A stretch of 37,972 nucleotides of DNA from NCBI GenBank assembly GCA_900088475.1, contig FLMG01000600.1, forward strand, positions 1-37,972. The letters run 5' to 3'. Made by a program: the position numbers and the translations under genes. Of this stretch, positions 32,503 to 37,972 are shown in pieces. Source of the stretch: Hyphochytrium catenoides. Taxonomy: Eukaryota; Sar; Hyphochytriomycetes; Hyphochytriales; Hyphochytriaceae. The notes beneath the pieces are model-generated. The model did no database searches, was not told the origin of the DNA, and worked only from the letters and a program-made list of their open reading frames with translations. Position 1 is the first letter of the stretch; each line of letters begins with the position of its first letter.

Positions 32503-32790
32503 CTAGGATTGTAAGGCAGCCACCCGCCACTTACTATTGATGCAAATGGCAAGTTGCGATGTGGTGAAACGAAGCTCACCCTCCTCGATACAGGAGTCTC
32601 CTGCGGTAACAGCGAGATTTACCGGGAAGACAGCGCCAACAACGTTCACAGAACCTTGAAGCCTTACTGAGCCTTCAAAGATTGCTGCACCGTCTACCCC
32701 CAAAGTTGTCGTTTCGATTGTGACCGAGGTCGTTGCAGAGAGACTTATGGTGGAAGATTCCAGTGCGACCCTGTTGCTGTCTAAGCTCAT
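32503..32790 (-). other. Non-repetitive C-terminal domain of the giant protein
   Basis: The coding repeats stop near residue 95 from the end. What follows is Ser/Thr/Val-rich (SATTSVTIETTTLGVDGAA) and ends in a compact segment with two Cys 16 residues apart and a Trp close behind the second (ICINSKWRVAAL). The C...GELRF...C...W pattern resembles short terminal domains of other long fibrous proteins in protists and phage tails. This likeness is from memory and unverified. It may cap or anchor the solenoid. Confidence 0.45.
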
Positions 32791-35700
32791 CACTTCCGAG
32801 GCGGATGTTCCCGAGTAACCCAGAATAGATCCAGTGCTCCCACCATCTCCGCTGCGTAGAATCACATTTCCTCCACTCGCGGTGCCCTCACCTGCCACGA
32901 TGTTGACTGAGCCACCAGCAGACGAGTCTGAGGCTCCACCGATAATCTCTATGGATCCGCCAGGAGACGAGCCGGATGTACCCACAGAGAGCGTAATCTT
33001 ACCAGCTGTGCCGGTTGCTGGCGAGGTAGCAAGGAAAAGGTTTCCACTTACGGTTGACAGCCTGCCAGTTGAAAGAGAAATGCTTCCGTCGGTTCCCGAC
33101 AGAGCCATTTTCGCCGCTAGCTCCGTGGGGGTCGCGCCAGACGTTATCGTTACACTGCCATGGGTTGTGCTACCAAGCCCAGCGGTGATGGCAATTGCTC
33201 CGCCCAGAGTCCCTCCTGCTCCTCCTGATAACATCACATCACCACCTTCTGATGATGCAGAACTGCCACCTACGAGTGTAATCTTTCCGGCCATGGATGA
33301 CGCTTCGCCAGCGGCAATGGTCACGTTGCCTGAGGCCGAACCAGAACCGGTCGTCAGAGACATGGATCCACTAGTTGCTGCTGCAGAACCTGTTGAGAAC
33401 GTAATGGAACCCCCTGACGATGCAGAGTCGGGCGTGGAGATCATTACGGCCCCAGCGGCTCCAGAATCGCTACTACCTGATATGAGGGTAAGCAATCCTC
33501 CAGTAAGTGTGGTCGCGGCTCCGGCTTGGATGCGGATTTCACCACCCCGGGCTCCATCGCCACCTTTTACAGTCAGGGCTCCGCCCTCAGAACCTAATGC
33601 GGAAGTGCTACCTGCCTCTAACTCTAGGCTGCTGCCCGCGCTCGTTCCGCTGAGACCTACACTTACGGAAATGGTGCCTGCCGAGGTTGACCCTGTTCCC
33701 GTTGTCAGGGTTATCTGGCCCGACGATGCGCCCGAACTACTACCTGTGTTCAGATTCACATTGCCGGAAGCACCATCGCTGTTTCCAGTCCTGACAGCAA
33801 CCTTTCCACTTGTGCCTGCTAAGTTGTTTGCTGACTTCACACTGACATCACCGCTGCCAGACCCTGATCCACCTTGGCCTGATATGAGGCCAAGCGAACC
33901 GCCACCCAGGATACCTGCTCCACCACTGACTTCTACTCCTCCGCCGAAGGCAGCGCTAGAACCACCAGCTGAGAGAGCTATTGCTCCCCCATTGGCTCCA
34001 GCGTTGCCAACACTAAGGAGAATGGAACCAGCACTTGTGCTTGAAGAACCAGTACGCAGACGAACAGACCCTGACGTGCCGGTCCCTGCGGAACTTCCGG
34101 TGGACAGCTCAATGGTTCCGCTCGTGCTATTGACTGCTGGTGGGGTTTGAATATTTACGGCTCCTGATTGGGCGCCGCTGCTGCCACCAGAACTCACCGT
34201 CACACTTCCTCCGTTGGCGCCAAACCCGTTTCCTGCAACTAAACTAAGAAGACCACCAGCTTGAGCCATACTGGTCCCAAAAGCACTTCCACCACTGATA
34301 AATACGGATCCTGGTGCTTCAAGGTTGTCGGAAGTCCTACCACCTGTGAGGAAAATGTTCCCTCCTCCTCCATTCGTGCCTGTGCCACCGCTCAATACGA
34401 TACTTCCCGCATCTCCTCCAACCGCATTACCGGTGGAAAGATGTATTGATCCAGTAGATCCACCAGTGGACGACCCAGAAGCCATTTTCAAGAACCCCGT
34501 TGAGATCGAAGTTGCCGTAGAGGTCAATATATTGCCGCTTTGAAGCCCTCCAGCCCCAGCCTCCAGAATCACGTTTCCTCCAGTCCCCACTGGGGCGGAC
34601 GCCGAGCTAAGTCTTATGTGTCCGGATTGCCCGGTTCCCGTGTGCGCACCTGCAAGAAGGCTGACGTCTCCTGAGATACTAGAAGCTGTTCCTGAGGAAA
34701 TGGTGACGGCACCTGACGCTGCACCAAGGGATCCAGAATGCACTGCAACAGTTCCAGTATTTCCTGAAGTTGCCGCGTCGCCAGACTGGAGTCTTACGCC
34801 TCCAGTGACGATTTGGCCGCCACCTCCTTCAATAAGTATACCTCCTCCATTGCCCACTGATGCTCCCGCACGCAGAGTTATAGATCCACTCATAGCGCCA
34901 GCACTGCTGCCGGCACTAATGGTAATATGTCCACTCACACCATCACTAGCGGCCCCACTTTCAAGATTCACAGCCCCTGAGCCCATTGATCCAACCCCAG
35001 ATTTAATGTTAACGCCGCCCGTGTTGTCGGATTGCCCAGAGGAGACTAGAACAGACCCGCTGTATCCGCCACCCAGCTGACTGATGCCTGATGTAAGCCT
35101 AAGAGTTCCCCCAGTAGCCTGCTGGCCTGTACCGGCAGTCAACGCAAGCTCTCCACCTTCGTCTCCTCCTCCTGCTTGCAACAGTAGCTCGCCGCCCGCA
35201 CTCAATGAGCTCGGACCAACACTTAAGGTTATTGAGCCAGCCGAAGAGGCGGCTCCCGACCCGATTACCAGTGAGCCTGAAGTACCATCTTGCACCGCAG
35301 GACTACCAATAACTATAGCACCACTGACCGTACTGCCAAAGCCGCTGGATAGTAGCAAGGAGCCACCAGTGGCGGCTGTTCCAGCTGGCAGGGTGATAGA
35401 TCCTCCTGCAGCACCCGCGCTAAGTTCCAGTTCACCGCTTGTGAGCCCATCACCTGCCTCCAGGTGAATGCTCCCAGCTACACCGGCAGCAGCATCGCCA
35501 GTCCTAAGAGATATAGAACCCGTATTTCCCGCAATAGAAGATCCTGAAGAGAGCACCATAGATCCACTGTTCCCAGCAGGGCCCGTGTCCGCCGTGGAGA
35601 TAATAGTTGCTCCGCTTCCGGCTGAGCCGGCACCGCTCTGAAGGTTGACGTGACCTCCTAGACCTGGAGATCCTAGTCCGCCATTGATTGTCACTCTGCC

Positions 35701-37972
35701 TCCCTCGTATCCGACACCAGCCTCAAAGGACAGGGGGCCGCCGTACGACGAAACAGGCGCTGGAGCTCCTGTGCCATCTTGCAGAGAGTTACCACCAAAG
35801 ATGCTCACGCCAGCACCGTCGCCGGTGGCACTATAGCCGGCACTCATCGTTATCTGACCTGCGCTTCCCTGTGTGTAGGCATCGCCAGTTGCGATAAGGA
35901 CGTTTCCGGTGTTGCCGACATTCGACTTCATCCTTGTCCTGATCGTTACGTGCCCAGTGCGCCCAGGTTCATCAGCCGAACCGCTTAGAAGATTGATATT
36001 ACCCCCATTGCTACCAGCGCCGCCATCAACTTTAACATCACCACCACTGCCACCACTGCTCATACCCCCGTATAATCGTAGCTCCCCACCGGTTGCGGAA
36101 CCAATTCCAGATGACAACATGATATACCCTCCCACTCCGCTCTGGGACAGTCCCGCAGAAATTTCCACATGGCCTCCATGGCTCCCATCACCTACCGATA
36201 GTTGAATAGTTCCAGCTTTGGCAGTTGCCGACTTTCCAGTTGCAAGTGACACGTCGCCGCTCGCTAGGTTGGGAGTGAAGCTTTGTCCCGTCAGCAGCTC
36301 GATAGACCCGCTCATGCCCCATGCTCCTCCATCAGCAGTGAGAAGGCTAATCATGCCGCTAGAGGTGGCACTTCCAGCTCCACTCAGAAGATGAACGGAG
36401 CCTCCTGTCGCTACATTGGATTGACCTCCTGCGATTTCTACTGATCCTCCACTCCCTCCAAAGAAGCTTGAGCTTGAGCCGCCCACAAGTGAGACCTCTC
36501 CGCCAACACCATTGAGCTCCCGACTTGCGTTGCCTGCAGCTAGAGATACGGACCCACTCAGGCTGTCCTTGCTACCACCAGCCTGCAGAAGAATGCTCCC
36601 GCCCTCACCCCACACCGAAGACCCAGAGGACACAATCACTGAGCCGGCATCAGAGGCAATAGAGTCACCAGTGCTTACAGTAAGCTCTCCACTAGTGCCA
36701 GATGAGCCACCTTCTGGGGTTCCAAGAGAGATGCTACCACTGCTGCCTGTCACACTTGATCCGCTCCTAATGGTTATCGTGCCTCCGCTGAAGCTGTCTT
36801 CCCCTGGACCTTTTGCAGCAGAGTCTCCAGCAGAAATAAGGATATGACCTCCACCGTAGCTACCCACTCCAGCATCCAATGTAATGTTACCAGTGGTTGA
36901 GTTGGACAATCCAGTTCCCAGTAGTATATTGCCAGACCCTCCCTTGACCCCTCCAATCCCGGTCTTTATCTCAATAAAACCAGATCCTCCCAGCGGAGCC
37001 CCGTTCGCGGTATTAATGGCAACATTCCCACTTTCACCACTATTAGCAGATCCACCACTTCCACTCGTTATCGAGATTGATCCCCCACTTGAGCCTTCAG
37101 ATGCGCTTCCTGCGACCAATCTCAAGTCCCCGCCAAAGGACCCAGAACCGGCATAAGCAAAGATTGATCCCCCTTTACCAGTGGCACCAATGTTGTTACT
37201 AGCGAGAAGCTCGATGGGGTTTGCCTCCATGGATGAGTGGCTGTCTCCCATACCGAGTGCTATCCCTCCAGCCCTGCCCTCATTGCTGGAGCCCGTATAT
37301 ACGGAGATGCCCCCCGTATCTCCCCTAAGGGATGCCCCACTTGATAGTGACACCAACCCACTATCTCCTGAGCTAGCAAAACCAGTTCCAAGCGACACAC
37401 TGCCGGAAACACTGCCAGTCCCACTTCTGAGCCCAAGCGTTCCTCCTTGGTCTTTAGCGGAGCCAGCTTCAAGCATGATCGATCCACCGGGGGAGGAGTC
37501 AGTGGACCCGATACCACTAGTCCCAGCGGTAATCGCAATAGAGCCTCCTTGACCATGGGCTCTGGTGCCTTGAGAAGACCCCGCCGCAATTGAAACAGAA
37601 CCACCCCGAGCCTGACCACTTAGCCCTGCGGACAAAACGATGTCTCCACCAGCTCTCTGAAGACTCCCACCGGCAGAAATGTTGAGAGCCCCTGCCGAAT
37701 GCCTTATCGTTGACCCGGTCGCAACCGTCAGAGAACCACTACTCTGGTCACTATTACCAGTGACCATAGCTAAATGTCCGCTATTTGTGCCCAACCCGCT
37801 TTTGTTTGCGGTTCCTGTTTGAACCAATATAGCTCCGGAACCACTATGCGGCTCAGCATTTGAAGCCAATCCCGAGACCAGGGTGATATCCCCCCCTTTT
37901 TCAGTGCTGTTGCCGCCGCGCAGCTGAAGGCTTCCACCTCGCCCAGAGTACGGGTCGGAGGCGGACCCTGCA
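32503..37972 (-). CDS. Giant Gly/Ser/Thr-rich repeat protein, 5'-truncated by the window edge
   Basis: One intronless frame is open from the right edge (first whole codon ending at 37971) to TAG at 32505-32503: at least 1,822 residues with no start in view. About 1,700 residues are degenerate tandem units of roughly 14-20 residues, each built around GG-x-hydrophobic-x-hydrophobic-x-S/T/A-G, such as GGSVSIAAGSSQ, GGSIAITAGTSG and GGDVMLSGGAGG. I see no Cys and little charge in the repeats. Two short strands per unit ending in Gly-rich turns suggest a beta-solenoid. The last 90 or so residues differ: a Thr/Ser-rich stretch, then SVRLQGSVNVVGAVFPVNLA and a terminal domain with two Cys (SCIEEGELRFTTSQLAICIN). 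An extracellular, wall or adhesive role fits the composition but is inference. The N-terminus, and any signal peptide, is outside the window. Confidence 0.88.
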   Translation of the reverse strand, partial: AGSASDPYSGRGGSLQLRGGNSTEKGGDITLVSGLASNAEPHSGSGAILVQTGTANKSGLGTNSGHLAMVTGNSDQSSGSLTVATGSTIRHSAGALNISAGGSLQRAGGDIVLSAGLSGQARGGSVSIAAGSSQGTRAHGQGGSIAITAGTSGIGSTDSSPGGSIMLEAGSAKDQGGTLGLRSGTGSVSGSVSLGTGFASSGDSGLVSLSSGASLRGDTGGISVYTGSSNEGRAGGIALGMGDSHSSMEANPIELLASNNIGATGKGGSIFAYAGSGSFGGDLRLVAGSASEGSSGGSISITSGSGGSANSGESGNVAINTANGAPLGGSGFIEIKTGIGGVKGGSGNILLGTGLSNSTTGNITLDAGVGSYGGGHILISAGDSAAKGPGEDSFSGGTITIRSGSSVTGSSGSISLGTPEGGSSGTSGELTVSTGDSIASDAGSVIVSSGSSVWGEGGSILLQAGGSKDSLSGSVSLAAGNASRELNGVGGEVSLVGGSSSSFFGGSGGSVEIAGGQSNVATGGSVHLLSGAGSATSSGMISLLTADGGAWGMSGSIELLTGQSFTPNLASGDVSLATGKSATAKAGTIQLSVGDGSHGGHVEISAGLSQSGVGGYIMLSSGIGSATGGELRLYGGMSSGGSGGDVKVDGGAGSNGGNINLLSGSADEPGRTGHVTIRTRMKSNVGNTGNVLIATGDAYTQGSAGQITMSAGYSATGDGAGVSIFGGNSLQDGTGAPAPVSSYGGPLSFEAGVGYEGGRVTINGGLGSPGLGGHVNLQSGAGSAGSGATIISTADTGPAGNSGSMVLSSGSSIAGNTGSISLRTGDAAAGVAGSIHLEAGDGLTSGELELSAGAAGGSITLPAGTAATGGSLLLSSGFGSTVSGAIVIGSPAVQDGTSGSLVIGSGAASSAGSITLSVGPSSLSAGGELLLQAGGGDEGGELALTAGTGQQATGGTLRLTSGISQLGGGYSGSVLVSSGQSDNTGGVNIKSGVGSMGSGAVNLESGAASDGVSGHITISAGSSAGAMSGSITLRAGASVGNGGGILIEGGGGQIVTGGVRLQSGDAATSGNTGTVAVHSGSLGAASGAVTISSGTASSISGDVSLLAGAHTGTGQSGHIRLSSASAPVGTGGNVILEAGAGGLQSGNILTSTATSISTGFLKMASGSSTGGSTGSIHLSTGNAVGGDAGSIVLSGGTGTNGGGGNIFLTGGRTSDNLEAPGSVFISGGSAFGTSMAQAGGLLSLVAGNGFGANGGSVTVSSGGSSGAQSGAVNIQTPPAVNSTSGTIELSTGSSAGTGTSGSVRLRTGSSSTSAGSILLSVGNAGANGGAIALSAGGSSAAFGGGVEVSGGAGILGGGSLGLISGQGGSGSGSGDVSVKSANNLAGTSGKVAVRTGNSDGASGNVNLNTGSSSGASSGQITLTTGTGSTSAGTISVSVGLSGTSAGSSLELEAGSTSALGSEGGALTVKGGDGARGGEIRIQAGAATTLTGGLLTLISGSSDSGAAGAVMISTPDSASSGGSITFSTGSAAATSGSMSLTTGSGSASGNVTIAAGEASSMAGKITLVGGSSASSEGGDVMLSGGAGGTLGGAIAITAGLGSTTHGSVTITSGATPTELAAKMALSGTDGSISLSTGRLSTVSGNLFLATSPATGTAGKITLSVGTSGSSPGGSIEIIGGASDSSAGGSVNIVAGEGTASGGNVILRSGDGGSTGSILGYSGTSASEVMSLDSNRVALESSTISLSATTSVTIETTTLGVDGAAIFEGSVRLQGSVNVVGAVFPVNLAVTAGDSCIEEGELRFTTSQLAICINSKWRVAALQS

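Noticed and set aside
32834-34150. 438-residue Pro-rich plus-strand frame, and similar ones at 34616-35467 and 35909-37552
   Set aside because: They are the antisense of the Gly/Ser repeat gene: GGx codons read as Pro on the other strand, and stops are rare for that reason alone.
32503-37972. Repeat structure considered as a CRISPR array or satellite DNA
   Set aside because: Units are degenerate at DNA level, vary in length, and keep one protein frame throughout, so the repetition is at protein level.

Overview
The window is eukaryotic nuclear DNA. The genes are split by many short spliceosomal introns, mostly 50-80 nt with GT..AG borders, and several reading frames were recovered only by joining exons by eye. 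A flagellated stramenopile (heterokont) is the most likely source. The reasons are a zinc-finger protein of the WRKY19-like CxxxxC...CxxH-GGG type common in oomycetes and related heterokonts, a complete axonemal dynein intermediate chain, and a possible organelle-targeted acetolactate synthase regulatory subunit. This placement is inference; no rRNA or organelle sequence is present to test it.

Layout: 1-5.8 kb is gene-poor and repeat-rich, with a near-perfect foldback element (1.95-2.27 kb), a second copy of its loop sequence at base 1, microsatellites, and a decayed coding-like stretch at 2.68-4.1 kb. Then come an FGGY carbohydrate kinase (5.84-8.64 kb, minus, 13 exons), a long purine tract (9.29-9.64 kb), a seven-repeat zinc-finger protein (10.09-11.82 kb, plus), a LarA-type lactate racemase homologue (12.76-15.27 kb, plus, about 14 exons), and the DNA-repair nuclease FAN1 (15.51-18.83 kb, minus). 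A mostly empty stretch (18.8-22.6 kb) holds one possible small membrane protein. The acetolactate synthase small subunit follows (22.63-23.73 kb, minus).

A possible flagellar cluster runs from 24.6 to 32.2 kb: a 12-exon coiled-coil protein (plus), a charged coiled-coil protein tentatively like FAM161 (minus), and the inner-arm dynein intermediate chain DNAI3/WDR63 (plus). The first two converge and their stop codons overlap. The second and third diverge from a shared upstream region. Only DNAI3 has a firm ciliary assignment; the role of the other two is inferred from position and composition.

The right end (32.5 kb to the edge, minus) is the 3' part of one enormous intronless gene. It encodes at least 1,822 residues of Gly/Ser/Thr/Ala-rich repeats, probably a beta-solenoid surface or extracellular protein, capped by a small two-cysteine domain. 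It runs off the window. It is the strongest candidate here for something little described, along with the eukaryotic LarA homologue with conserved nickel-pincer residues and the decayed coding-like stretch in the repeat zone.
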